Assembly: GCA_030648205.1 (NCBI GenBank)
Contig: JAUSIH010000111.1
Span: 1 to 32,994, forward strand
Direction of reading: 5' to 3'
From: Dehalococcoidia bacterium
GTDB taxonomy: Bacteria > Chloroflexota > Dehalococcoidia > JAUSIH01
Length of the DNA stretch: 32,994 nucleotides
The notes beneath the pieces were generated by a model. The model saw only the letters and a list, made by a program, of their open reading frames with translations, was not told the origin of the DNA and did not search any database. Every line of letters begins with the position of its first letter. Positions within the stretch are counted from its first letter, which is position 1. The translations under genes were made by a program, and so were the position numbers. Of this stretch, positions 17,194 through 27,408 are shown piece by piece.

Positions 17194-17832
17194 ATGAAGG
17201 TCGGCGTGCTGGGCGGCACCTTCGACCCGGTGCACATCGGCCACCTCATCATCGCGGAGGAGGCGCGGGTGCGTCTGGGCCTGGCCAGGGTGCTCTTCGT
17301 ACCAGCCGGCCGGCCCTGGCTGAAGCCCGCCCGCCGCGTGTCGGCCGCCCGCCACCGTCTGGCGATGGTCCGCCTCGCCATCGCCTCGAACCCCTTCTTC
17401 GAGCTCTCGACCGTGGATGTGGACAGGCCCGGCCCTTCCTACACGGTCGACACGCTCGCCGACCTGCGCATCCAGGCGGGGCCACGGGGGACGCTGTACT
17501 TCATCATGGGCTACGACGCGCTCCTCGATCTGCCGCGCTGGCATGACCCGGCCCGCCTGGTGCGGATGTGCCGCCTGGTAGTCGTCCGCCGACCGGAATA
17601 CGGCGACCACGACCTTGCGTTTCTGGACAGAGAGGTGGCGCCGGGGGCGTCACGCAGGGTAACCCTGCTCGACAGGCCGCTCGTCGGCGTCAGCGCGTCG
17701 GAGTTGCGCCGGCGGGTCGCGCGCGGCCAGAGCATTCGCTACTGGGCGCCGGACGGCGTGGAGGAGTACATCCGCGAGCACGGTCTGTACCGCGCCCCAG
17801 GTGGCAGGAAAACGAGGCGGGCGACTAGGTAG
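17194..17832 (+). CDS. nadD: Nicotinate-nucleotide adenylyltransferase
   Basis: A 212-aa enzyme joining nicotinate mononucleotide and ATP to make deamido-NAD. The nucleotidyltransferase signature GGTFDPVHIGH is at residues 7-17. PSYTVDTLADLR and the FIMGYDALLDLPRWHDP segment are typical, and the C-terminal VSASELRRRVARGQSIRYWAPDGVEEYI supplies the second nucleotide-binding motif ([I/V]SxSxLR). It starts one base after obgE, an arrangement seen in many bacteria (obg-nadD). Its last 8 bases overlap the 3' end of the convergent PIG-L gene. Confidence 0.96.
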   Translation: MKVGVLGGTFDPVHIGHLIIAEEARVRLGLARVLFVPAGRPWLKPARRVSAARHRLAMVRLAIASNPFFELSTVDVDRPGPSYTVDTLADLRIQAGPRGTLYFIMGYDALLDLPRWHDPARLVRMCRLVVVRRPEYGDHDLAFLDREVAPGASRRVTLLDRPLVGVSASELRRRVARGQSIRYWAPDGVEEYIREHGLYRAPGGRKTRRATR

Positions 17833-18580
17833 AGGATGACGAGGGCGACAGCAGAGTCGTGTCCCTGCGCTTGCCTCTCGGCCAGGCCCGCACGAAGCAC
17901 TCCTGCGTCAGGTCCCCGCTCGCCTTCCACTCTTTCGCATGGGCAAGGAACGACCGGGCGTCCTCCTGGCTCTTGTGGCAGGCGATGGCCTTCAGCTTTA
18001 CATCAAGGAATCGGGAGATATCCACGGCAGCCGTGATCTGGTCGTCCGGGGTGTACATGAGGGAGTCGCCGGAACGGAAGGCCCTGCGCCGACTCTCCGG
18101 CAGCGCCACGTAGTAGAGCCGACGCGGGTAGCGATAGCCCTCCCGGCGTCGGACCCGGTGGAACGCGGCGGTCGCCGCGCGGCCCACGGCCACGTGGTCC
18201 GGGTGGCGCGTCACGCCGTCCGGGCCGAAGGTCACGACGGCGTAGGGCCGCACCCTGCGAATGACCGCGGCTAATTTCTCCGCGAGATCATTGGGGTCTG
18301 CCTTGTCCAGATCGCCGTCCATGTAGCCCAGGAACGAGATATTCTTGACGCCCAGGGCGGCGCAAGCCCTGCGCAGCTCGCCCTCGCGGATGGCGCCGAG
18401 CTTCTGGCCGGTGAGCGCGGAGTCCTTCGTGCCGCGCTCGCCCTTCGTGGCGCAGACGAGGTGCACGGGCGTCCCTGCGGCAGCGTACAGAGCGGCGGCG
18501 CCGCCGACGCCGAAGCTCTCATCGTCCGGGTGCGCGAAGACGAGGAGAAGGGGTTGGCCGTTGGCTCTGCCGGGTCGCAT
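17825..18580 (-). CDS. PIG-L (LmbE-like) family deacetylase
   Basis: A 251-aa zinc-dependent N-acetylglucosaminyl deacetylase-family protein. It has the metal-binding HPDDE motif at residues 17-21 (LLVFAHPDDESFG) and the second motif TRHPDHVAVGRAA. Relatives deacetylate GlcNAc-inositol or GlcNAc-malate in mycothiol and bacillithiol synthesis, or act on antibiotics and lipids; the substrate here is not determinable. The start is either ATG 18580 or ATG 18589. I favour 18580 because a TATAAT (18593-18588) ends just before the second codon choice, so the transcript could begin at or near 18580. The frame continues upstream, but that part is a shadow of vapB. Convergent with nadD, 8-base overlap. 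Confidence 0.88.
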   Translation of the reverse strand: MRPGRANGQPLLLVFAHPDDESFGVGGAAALYAAAGTPVHLVCATKGERGTKDSALTGQKLGAIREGELRRACAALGVKNISFLGYMDGDLDKADPNDLAEKLAAVIRRVRPYAVVTFGPDGVTRHPDHVAVGRAATAAFHRVRRREGYRYPRRLYYVALPESRRRAFRSGDSLMYTPDDQITAAVDISRFLDVKLKAIACHKSQEDARSFLAHAKEWKASGDLTQECFVRAWPRGKRRDTTLLSPSSSST

Positions 18581-18647
18581 GCGGGCCATTATACCGTAAG
18601 TGGGGCTGGAGCAGGCCAGCAGCCATGTGAGCCACACGAAGTACAAC

Positions 18648-18676
18648 TTGCGCTGTGCAGTATGACTCTTTATGAT
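18648..18676 (+). promoter_or_regulatory. Putative vapBC promoter
   Basis: TTGCGC (18648-18653), 17-base spacer, TATGAT (18671-18676), about 30 bases before vapB. The AACATGTAAC region just downstream contains a small palindrome (ACATGT) that could bind the antitoxin. Confidence 0.5.
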
Positions 18677-18706
18677 AACATGTAACACAGGAACAGGAGT
18701 TATACC

Positions 18707-18982
18707 ATGCCCGTGGTGGGAACAAAGGGACAGGTCGTCATCAGCAAAGAGATTCGCGAAAAGCTCGGCATCAAGCCGGGCTGGCTGGCGCTGGAGCGCG
18801 TGGTGAGCGACCGCGTGGAGATTATCTTCCTGCCGCCGGAGCATGGCCGCTCGCTCGCGGGGGCGCTGGCCAAGTACGTCACAAAGGATATCCCGCGGGG
18901 CGAGGAGTGGGAGAAGCTGCGTGAGCGGGCGTGGGCTGAAGCCGCCGCTGGAGCCACGCTTCAACAGGACGACAACCAGTGA
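18707..18982 (+). CDS. vapB: VapB-type antitoxin (AbrB/SpoVT fold)
   Basis: A 91-aa antitoxin. The N-terminal swapped-hairpin DNA-binding domain is visible in VGTKGQVVISKEIREKLGIKPGW. The C-terminal part (EEWEKLRERAWAEAAA) is an acidic helix of the kind that wraps the toxin. The ATG has AGGAG 7 bases upstream. It overlaps the toxin gene by 4 bases (GTGA), ensuring coupled translation. The family represses its own promoter together with the toxin. Confidence 0.9.
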   Translation: MPVVGTKGQVVISKEIREKLGIKPGWLALERVVSDRVEIIFLPPEHGRSLAGALAKYVTKDIPRGEEWEKLRERAWAEAAAGATLQQDDNQ

Positions 18983-19407
18983 GCGGCTTTTTGGACACGA
19001 GCGTGGTTATCCGCTATTTCTCCGGCGCTCCGCCCGATCTCGCGGGCGAGGCGGCCCGGATCATAGACAGCGGCGAGCGGCTTTTTCTTACGGACGTCGT
19101 CGTGGCGGAGGTCGCGTACGTGATGAGGTCGTTCTATCGCGTTCCGCGCGAGGAGGCCATTGAGGCGCTCATCGGGCTTGTAAGTCGGAACAACATCGCG
19201 ACGGTGGGCGCTGGCAAGGAAGAGGTGCTGCGCGGTCTCGCTTTTTGCCTGCCGTCGGGCAGAGTCGCGGTCGCGGACGCGATGGTCTGGGCAGCCGCGT
19301 GCTCTTCCCGGGACAGGGTGGTGTACTCGTTTGACGAGCGGTTCCCTGCGGACGGCGTGGATGTGCGTCGGAAACGCTCCGAGGCCGAAAAAGAAAAGGG
19401 GCCGTAA
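18979..19407 (+). CDS. vapC: VapC-type PIN-domain toxin ribonuclease
   Basis: A 142-aa PIN-domain endoribonuclease. The four acidic metal ligands are recognisable: Asp6 (FLDTSVV), Glu44 (VVAEVAYV), Asp100 (VADAMVW) and Asp119 (SFDERF). VapC toxins cleave tRNA or rRNA and are held inactive by VapB. All catalytic residues are present, so it is probably functional. The GTG start lies inside the antitoxin stop. Its lysine-rich tail and stop codon are encoded by the sequence that forms the gyrB terminator on the other strand. Confidence 0.9.
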   Translation: MSGFLDTSVVIRYFSGAPPDLAGEAARIIDSGERLFLTDVVVAEVAYVMRSFYRVPREEAIEALIGLVSRNNIATVGAGKEEVLRGLAFCLPSGRVAVADAMVWAAACSSRDRVVYSFDERFPADGVDVRRKRSEAEKEKGP

Positions 19408-19420
19408 ACCGACGGCCCCT
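19388..19420 (-). terminator. Intrinsic terminator of gyrB, embedded in the vapC 3' end
   Basis: Perfect 9-bp stem AGGGGCCGT / ACGGCCCCT (19397-19405 and 19412-19420) with a 6-base loop. On the minus strand it is followed by TTTTCTTTTT, the U-tract. The gyrB stop lies about 23 bases upstream. The stem also contains the vapC stop codon on the plus strand. Confidence 0.85.
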
Positions 19421-19443
19421 CCTGTCGTAACGTTACCCCCGCG

Positions 19444-22426
<2,983 letters not shown>

Positions 22427-22432
22427 AGGGCA

Positions 22433-22462
22433 ATTGTACCATAGCGCCAGGGGGAAAGTAAA
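22433..22462 (-). promoter_or_regulatory. Putative promoter of the membrane protein-gyrB unit
   Basis: Minus strand TTTACT (22462-22457), 18-base spacer, TACAAT (22438-22433). The predicted transcription start falls on or next to the GTG at 22426, suggesting a leaderless message. Confidence 0.45.
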
Positions 22463-22567
22463 GCTATTCTTCAACGTGGTATTAGACCAAGTCATGGAAC
22501 CAGTGCTATACATAAGAACGCCGACCCGGAGGGCGGACGATGAAGCGGCGGGAGCGGTAGCGCGGCG

Positions 22568-22780
22568 TCAGGTGTACACCGCCGCCACGACCGCGTCCTT
22601 CGGGTTGCTGTCGCTAAAGAACAGGACGGTGCATTGCCGTCCGGCGACCACCTCGCTGGCGGGGATGTTCCGCGCCACGGGCAGGCCGGTGAGCCAGACG
22701 GATAGGCTGCCCGCCATCTGGACTGTGGCCGTGTAGCTCGTCGCGTCAAACGCCTTGATGACTCCGCGCTTCATGTCCAT
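22568..22780 (-). CDS. Small phage OB-fold/baseplate-like protein
   Basis: A 70-aa protein of strand-rich pattern (GVIKAFDATSYTATVQMAGSLSVWLTGLPVARNIP, then CTVLFFSDSNPKDAVVAAVY). This fits a minimal OB-like domain of the kind found at the start of phage spike or baseplate proteins; the identification rests on pattern and position. The ATG at 22780 has TGAGG 7 bases upstream. It is the last gene of the phage-derived cluster, separated from the large tail protein by a family A repeat. Confidence 0.6.
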   Translation of the reverse strand: MDMKRGVIKAFDATSYTATVQMAGSLSVWLTGLPVARNIPASEVVAGRQCTVLFFSDSNPKDAVVAAVYT

Positions 22781-22787
22781 GAGTGGC

Positions 22788-22881
22788 CTCACCCCTGTAT
22801 TCCCCTCTCCTCAGGAGAGGGGAAGTGAAAGGAAGACGGGGGACACCCCCGTCATCCCCCGGCTGGAAACCCACGGTTTCC
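22788..22881 (+). repeat. Three-hairpin dispersed repeat (family A), copy 4, inside the phage cluster
   Basis: Starts CTCACCCC. The hairpins are 22802-22822 (CCCCTCTCC, TCA, GGAGAGGGG), 22835-22853 (GACGGGGG, ACA, CCCCCGTC) and 22865-22881 (GGAAACC, CAC, GGTTTCC). It fills the gap between the last two phage genes. Confidence 0.8.
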
Positions 22882-22901
22882 CGCGCCTTCCCGTGACGCC
22901 T

Positions 22902-24896
22902 CTATACTCCGCCCAGAGTGATGCGCTGCGCGTACCGCGCGCGGCGGCCCGACCGCCTGTAGTGCATCTCCAGCCCCAGCACGCGGCGCCGCGCCGCCAC
23001 AAGCCCCGCGCGCGCGTCCGTCACCTCCACCACGTCGTAGAGCTCTTGGCCGCAGTTGACGGGCACGAGGATGTCCCCGGACACCGCGTCTAACTCCTCC
23101 CGGCGCAGCTCCGCGGCGCAGCGCGCCTGCGCCTCCTCCACGGTGGTCAGGTTGCGGTCCTGCACCTGCCGCAGCCGCTCCGGCACGCGTTCCACCTCGT
23201 CCCACGCGAAGGACTCGCCCACGACCGTCTGGCCGTACACCTGCACGCGATTGGCGCGGCGGCGCCGGCTGGCGTAGAGGCCCTCCGCGATGGCGTGGTC
23301 CGTGCCGTAGGCGTAGTCCGCGGGGTCGCTGGGCTGGGTGTCCCTGACCAGGGCTGTGGCGCCCCGGAAGGAGAGCGTGTCCGGCGCCAGGGCCAGCAGT
23401 CGCCGGACGGCGGCGCTGCCCTTCTCGCCGGGGTGCAGCGTGAACGCCGGCGTGAGCGTGGTCAGCGCGCTGCTGCCGCCCGTCACCTGGAGGACCAGCC
23501 CGGCGCGGCCCAGCAGGTAGGCGAGGATGTCCTTGACGCTCGCCTCGCCGGAGGCCCAGGCGTACTGGTACCGCGCGACCCACGCATCCAGCAGGCCCCA
23601 GGCGTCGCGGGCGTGCAGCGTCAGGCGCGACGCGTCGCCCTCCGCGGCGTGCTCCCACCCCTCGATCCAGAAGCTCAGCCCGGGCGAAACCTCTCGCCCC
23701 GCCGACGTCTCGTAACCCGGGCCGACCCGCGCCTCCGCGCCCGCGTCGAGCGCAGCCAGAACGCCGGAGCCGGGGCTGCTGTAGCGGCCGTCGTCGTTGC
23801 GCAGCGTCACGCTCAGCGCGCCGCCCGCCGGCCCCTGCGTCATCCGCATCTCCAGCACGTCGTCGGTCAGGTCCAGGGGCTGGGACGAGGTCTGCGCCCG
23901 CCAGACGCCGCTCGGCGTCGAGAGCCACCCTTCCGCGGAAGGGCCGTCCAGCGCCAGGGCCGCGCCGTACGAGGATGCCAGATTAAACGGGCCCGGCTCC
24001 CGCCACAGGCCCTGCGTGAAGGCGCTGCCGGGGACGAGGTGCGAGAGATTCGGACGGCTGTAGGGCGCCTGGCCGCTGTACGCCTCCACGAAGCTCAGCC
24101 GCGGGGGAGACCCCCCGGCCAGAAACGGCGCGCGGAAGCTCACGCCGGCCCCCGCGCTCGCCTGGACGATGACCTTCGGCGATGACCACTCGCCCACCGG
24201 ATAGGCCGAGCCGTCGCCCAGGACCACCGACCGCAGCCTGGCGTTGCCCGGGCTGTCCACTCCCGCGACGATAAGGCGCCAGTCCCCGTCGTATGCGCAC
24301 GCCAGCCCCGTGATACTGGAGAAGGTCTCCAGCCAGAGGAAGGGCGTCTCCCAGCCCGCGGCCGTCCGCCGGACGCCCCAGACCCTCGCGGGGGATGTGG
24401 TTGCGTACAGCAGCAGGGCGCGGTCGGCGTCCTTGAAGGCGGCGGCCATCCACCGGACGGCGCTGTCGCCGTTCGCCACGTTTAGCGGGCTGCCGAACGT
24501 GGCGCCGTAGTCCGCGCTCTCCCGCACGTAGATGGAGTACTGGTTCTGGCCCACGGAGCACAGCGCCACCCTGCTGCCCGCGCTCGCCAGGGCAATGCCG
24601 GAGTCGCTGGAGATGTCCGCCACCAGGGTCCACGTCCCGAAGTCAGAGCCGGGGCCGGGCGCAGTCGTCCGCTGGCGGTACAGGCGGTAGTCAGAGGCGC
24701 CCACGCGCGCCCGCACCAGCGAGCCGTCCCCGGCAAGAATGGCTGCGTGGTGGAAGTCCGGCTCCGTCCCCGTGTACAGGCGCGACCAGGCCAGGCGCGG
24801 CACGCCCGCCCGGGCGTCCACGACCTCCACCCGTGCGTAGGGTACCGAGGACGCGGCCCTCTGCGCGGCCAGGAGTGTCGAGCTGAGCGGACGCAT
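22902..24896 (-). CDS. Phage tail/baseplate protein with N-terminal propeller-like region and C-terminal hub-like region
   Basis: A 664-aa structural protein. Residues about 30-330 are strand-rich and repetitive, with an Asp-box-type SADYGATF (the SxDxGxT[W/F] motif of sialidase-like beta-propellers). Residues about 340-664 contain ALSVTLRNDDGRYSS, a GWEHAAEG-LTLHARDAWGLLDAW segment and a final strand-rich module (QELYDVVEVTD), a pattern typical of phage tail hub or minor tail proteins. The ATG at 24896 abuts the upstream stop with no gap, so translation is coupled to the adaptor-like gene. The frame is intact over 2 kb. Receptor or glycan binding by the front half is inference. Confidence 0.7.
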   Translation of the reverse strand: MRPLSSTLLAAQRAASSVPYARVEVVDARAGVPRLAWSRLYTGTEPDFHHAAILAGDGSLVRARVGASDYRLYRQRTTAPGPGSDFGTWTLVADISSDSGIALASAGSRVALCSVGQNQYSIYVRESADYGATFGSPLNVANGDSAVRWMAAAFKDADRALLLYATTSPARVWGVRRTAAGWETPFLWLETFSSITGLACAYDGDWRLIVAGVDSPGNARLRSVVLGDGSAYPVGEWSSPKVIVQASAGAGVSFRAPFLAGGSPPRLSFVEAYSGQAPYSRPNLSHLVPGSAFTQGLWREPGPFNLASSYGAALALDGPSAEGWLSTPSGVWRAQTSSQPLDLTDDVLEMRMTQGPAGGALSVTLRNDDGRYSSPGSGVLAALDAGAEARVGPGYETSAGREVSPGLSFWIEGWEHAAEGDASRLTLHARDAWGLLDAWVARYQYAWASGEASVKDILAYLLGRAGLVLQVTGGSSALTTLTPAFTLHPGEKGSAAVRRLLALAPDTLSFRGATALVRDTQPSDPADYAYGTDHAIAEGLYASRRRRANRVQVYGQTVVGESFAWDEVERVPERLRQVQDRNLTTVEEAQARCAAELRREELDAVSGDILVPVNCGQELYDVVEVTDARAGLVAARRRVLGLEMHYRRSGRRARYAQRITLGGV

Positions 24897-25538
24897 CTAA
24901 GGCCCCCAGTCGGTGGACTGGCCCTTCCACGGAAGGGGCGTGGCGGGAGCGTACAGGTGACGGACTCGCAGGGCGTTCTTGCGGCTGTGCTGCGCCAGGC
25001 CGCGCAAGAAGGCCGCCATCCGGTCCTGCCCCCAGGCCAGGTAGTTCTGCCAGGTAGTGTCGCCGCCCACGTTGATCCTATTCGTCGCGAAGCTGGCCCA
25101 TGCCAGGGCGGCGTAGGCGGCGGCCCCCAGCGCCGCCAGTTCCTCCAGCCTGGATGGCAGAGTGGAGGAGCCGGCGTCCAGGGTGTGCAGCTTGCCGTAA
25201 TAGACCGTCACCTGCCCTCCGGCGGCGGGCACGCCGTCCACCAGAAGCGTCAGCGTCGCCTCCCACTGGCGGAACGGCACGTAGCTTGCCGGATACAGTC
25301 CCGCGGGGTACTCGACCGCCTCGATGGCCACCAGCCCGGCCAGCGCCGCAACCGAGATGTCGCGCCCGCCGCCGGACGTGGCGAGTGTGGCCTTGGCTTG
25401 CAGCGGCGCGGCGACGCCCACGTCGCGCACCGCGTGGTCAATGTGCCTGTCCAGCTCCGCGTCCGTCCACCGGTAGCTGGAGCTGTCCGTGTCCCGCAGG
25501 TCCTGGCGGACCCGCGTCCGCATTTCGCTCAGGTTCAT
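24897..25538 (-). CDS. Phage head-tail adaptor-like protein
   Basis: A 213-aa protein starting MNLSEMRTRVRQDLRDTD, with a RWTDAELDRHIDHAVRDV helix. That opening is typical of phage connector or adaptor (gp6-like) proteins, which begin with a helical DNA-packaging gasket region. The middle is strand-rich (VTVYYGKLHTLDAG) and the C-terminal half is helical (LEELAALGAAAYAALAWASFA). The ATG at 25538 has TGAGGT close upstream. It is 7 bases downstream of the 79-aa gene, and its stop touches the start of the tail gene. Confidence 0.65.
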   Translation of the reverse strand: MNLSEMRTRVRQDLRDTDSSSYRWTDAELDRHIDHAVRDVGVAAPLQAKATLATSGGGRDISVAALAGLVAIEAVEYPAGLYPASYVPFRQWEATLTLLVDGVPAAGGQVTVYYGKLHTLDAGSSTLPSRLEELAALGAAAYAALAWASFATNRINVGGDTTWQNYLAWGQDRMAAFLRGLAQHSRKNALRVRHLYAPATPLPWKGQSTDWGP

Positions 25539-25545
25539 GGCGACC

Positions 25546-25785
25546 TCACCCCTTGTGTTCCGTCTGCATGGGAGGCGCCAGGGCGATCTCCCCGGTGCGC
25601 AGGTCTACCATGGCGTCCGCCAGGGCCAGCCCGTGCGCCTCCTCCAGCGCCAGCAGCAGCCTGCGCAGCGCCACGTGCGCCAGCCGGGCGCGCAGGACTG
25701 TCTCCTCCGCGTCCAGGTGCGCTCGACGCAGGCCCGCCAGCTCTCCCGCCGTCAGGGCCGGCGCCACACCCGCCCGCATGCTCAC
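25546..25785 (-). CDS. Small helical phage-cluster protein
   Basis: A 79-aa Ala/Leu/Arg-rich protein with a long amphipathic helix (LAGLRRAHLDAEETVLRARLAHVALRR) that could be coiled-coil; the family is not recognised. The GTG start overlaps the stop of the upstream 77-aa gene by 4 bases (GTGA). It lies between two phage structural genes, so a virion or assembly role is likely. Confidence 0.6.
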   Translation of the reverse strand: MSMRAGVAPALTAGELAGLRRAHLDAEETVLRARLAHVALRRLLLALEEAHGLALADAMVDLRTGEIALAPPMQTEHKG

Positions 25786-26015
25786 GCCCCCAGCTCCTCG
25801 ACTTGCACCGCGCCGAACACGTCGTCGTACATGGTCGAAAGCGCGTCCCGCTGGGTCGTGGAGAGCAGCGCCGTCACGTCCTTCGACTCGCTGCGGACCA
25901 CCTCGGCGCCGGCCAGCACCCGATAGTTGGCCTGGACCGTCACCTGGCCCGCCGTGTCCTTGAAGACGTTGACGCCGCCCCGCTGGACGCTGTCCAGAAC
26001 GAGTTGCTTTGGCAT
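25782..26015 (-). CDS. Small phage-cluster structural protein
   Basis: A 77-aa strand-rich protein (QLVLDSVQRGGVNVFKDTAGQVTVQANYRVLAG), family not recognised. The start at 26015 is marked by a strong AGGAGGAGA 6 bases upstream; the longer open frame reads into a dispersed repeat. It is translationally coupled to the next gene. Confidence 0.65.
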   Translation of the reverse strand: MPKQLVLDSVQRGGVNVFKDTAGQVTVQANYRVLAGAEVVRSESKDVTALLSTTQRDALSTMYDDVFGAVQVEELGA

Positions 26016-26063
26016 GTTGTCTCTCCTCCTCGCTCGTGTGGTGTCCCCGAAGTCTGCCGCAAT

Positions 26064-26167
26064 GTCATTGCGAGGCCCGACGAAGGAGGGCCGTGGCAAT
26101 CTGGGGGCGGTCCATCCCTCTTCCAGATTGCTTCGTCGTCCTTCCGCGAAGGACTCCTCGCAATGAC
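26064..26167. repeat. Dispersed repeat with 11-bp perfect terminal inverted repeats (family D), inside the phage cluster
   Basis: A 104-base element bounded by GTCATTGCGAG (26064-26074) and CTCGCAATGAC (26157-26167), with inner GGCAATCTGG and CCAGATTGC arms also paired. It is MITE-like. It occupies the 183-base gap between two phage genes without disrupting either. Confidence 0.8.
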
Positions 26168-26198
26168 AATTTCGTACGCGTATTTCGGTTACAGGACA

Positions 26199-26831
26199 TT
26201 AGGTGAGGGCCAGCGTCCCCGTATAGACCACGCCTCCGCTCTTGACCTTGGCTACCAGCTTCCGCGCGCCGCCGACCTCGGCCAGGTACAGGATGCCCTC
26301 GCCATCGTTGCCGGGGTCCAGGTCAGCCGTGCGGAACTTGAAAAAGACGGCCTTCTCCGTGGGATTCAGCGCCACCTGCCAGCTCCCGGAGTCGATGTCG
26401 TCCCACGCGTCAATAGGCCCGGCGCAGCGCAGGGCGTCGGCCACCGCCACGGCGCCGCCGTCCGCCGAGCCGGAGTTGTAGAGGCGGGCCTGGCAGTCTA
26501 TCTTCCCGCCGCCGGGGATGAGTGCGATGTCCCTGCTGCCCGTCGTCCGCATCTCAATTGAGCCGCTGCCGCCCGCCCCCACGTCAACGTACACGTTCGC
26601 GTTCTCGCCCTGCACGCGCTCCGCGCGGACCTTGTCCGGCAGGCGCAGCGTGCCTGCGGCGCTTCGGTACAGGGCGGCGTCCCCGCCGAGCAGCAGGCCC
26701 TTCGCCGCGGACGTGGCGTCGGGCAGCTTCAGGGAATACCCGCCGTCGGGCGCTTGCACCTCCCGCACCCAGCCCTGGCCGTCTAGCCCCAGGACAGCCG
26801 TTTGGTCTTCACCCGCAAGCCGTAGTGGCAT
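26199..26831 (-). CDS. Phage fibre-like or virion-decoration protein
   Basis: A 210-aa protein. The N-terminal half is a repetitive strand pattern (GYSLKLPDATSAAKGLLLGGDAALYRS, LPDKVRAERVQGENANVYVDVG) as in fibre shafts. The C-terminal half (DDIDSGSWQVALNPTEKAVFFKF to ARKLVAKVKSGGVVYT) looks like a compact beta domain. The assignment is by pattern and position. The ATG at 26831 has a perfect AGGAGG 6 bases upstream; the upstream extension reads into a G-rich repeat. Confidence 0.55.
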   Translation of the reverse strand: MPLRLAGEDQTAVLGLDGQGWVREVQAPDGGYSLKLPDATSAAKGLLLGGDAALYRSAAGTLRLPDKVRAERVQGENANVYVDVGAGGSGSIEMRTTGSRDIALIPGGGKIDCQARLYNSGSADGGAVAVADALRCAGPIDAWDDIDSGSWQVALNPTEKAVFFKFRTADLDPGNDGEGILYLAEVGGARKLVAKVKSGGVVYTGTLALT

Positions 26832-26854
26832 ACGTACCTCCTTGTGACAGGGTT

Positions 26855-26926
26855 TAGGGATTGGGGGCTGGGGGTTGGCGATACGCCGCCCCCAAATCCC
26901 CAACCCCCAACCTCTAATCCCTTTAC
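26855..26926. repeat. G-rich/C-rich inverted repeat (family E), inside the phage cluster
   Basis: A G-run half (GGGATTGGGGGCTGGGGGTTGG, here given in two parts: 26857-26868 and 26869-26878) faces a C-run half (CCCCAACCCCCAACC, 26898-26912, then CTAATCCC). The arms can form a long imperfect hairpin, and the G-run half could form a quadruplex. Confidence 0.6.
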
Positions 26927-27303
26927 GACACCGCGCAGTCCGCGCTCAGGCTGAACGACGTCCCCTGGAACGCAGTCACCTTCAGGAACACGGCGCTCCC
27001 GCGCGCCTCCACGGCCAGGGCGTGGCGTCCGGCGGCAGTCAGCGTGCGGGACGCCCCGCCGAACCACTGGCCCAGGCGCGGGTTCCAGAACAGCGCCTGC
27101 ACGTCCAGGCTCACGATGCCGACGCCCGACAGCGTTATGTCGAAGCGGCACTGCTGGAAGCCCGCGCAGTCCACGGCCCCGGACGCGTCCGCGGGGTCCG
27201 CGGCGTCCACCGCCGTCACGTTCTGCCGGTGGACAGCCGGGGCCAGCGGCTCAAAGCAGGGGCCTTTGGGAATACCGTTGGCGTCAATACGCACGTTCGC
27301 CAT
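26923..27303 (-). CDS. Phage-cluster structural protein, unrecognised
   Basis: A 126-aa strand-rich protein (VRIDANGIPKGPCFEPLAPAVHRQNVTAVDAADPAD, CRFDITLSGVGIVSLDVQALFWNPRLGQWFGG) with a possible beta-sandwich fold. It has no strong family match that I can name. The ATG at 27303 has GAGAGGT 5 bases upstream. As the first gene after the capsid gene it could be a head decoration or completion protein, which is inference from order. Confidence 0.6.
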   Translation of the reverse strand: MANVRIDANGIPKGPCFEPLAPAVHRQNVTAVDAADPADASGAVDCAGFQQCRFDITLSGVGIVSLDVQALFWNPRLGQWFGGASRTLTAAGRHALAVEARGSAVFLKVTAFQGTSFSLSADCAVS

Positions 27304-27326
27304 AATCACCTCTCGTGGCTCGTGGT

Positions 27327-27396
27327 TCGACTGGCTCACCACGAGCGTAAGGTCGCACCCGCTCACCCTGAGCCCGTCGAAGGGCGAGCGGGTCAG
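27327..27396. repeat. Dispersed palindromic repeat (family F) after the capsid fragment
   Basis: Starts TTCGACTGGCTCACCACGAGC and ends with CTCACCCTGAGCCCGTCGAA followed by GGGCGAGCG, so TTCGAC and GTCGAA are inverted. It resembles interspersed repeats seen in many high-GC genomes. It lies between the capsid fragment stop (27409) and the 126-aa gene. Confidence 0.6.
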
Positions 27397-27408
27397 ACAG
27401 TGCGGCTC

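Noticed and set aside
18581-18964. N-terminal extension of the PIG-L protein (about 125 extra residues)
   Set aside because: The extension is antisense to vapB and its promoter and has no PIG-L homology; family proteins start just before the HPDDE motif.
24747-26561. Plus-strand open frame of about 600 codons across several phage genes
   Set aside because: It crosses several minus-strand genes with good Shine-Dalgarno sites and a dispersed repeat; a shadow frame.
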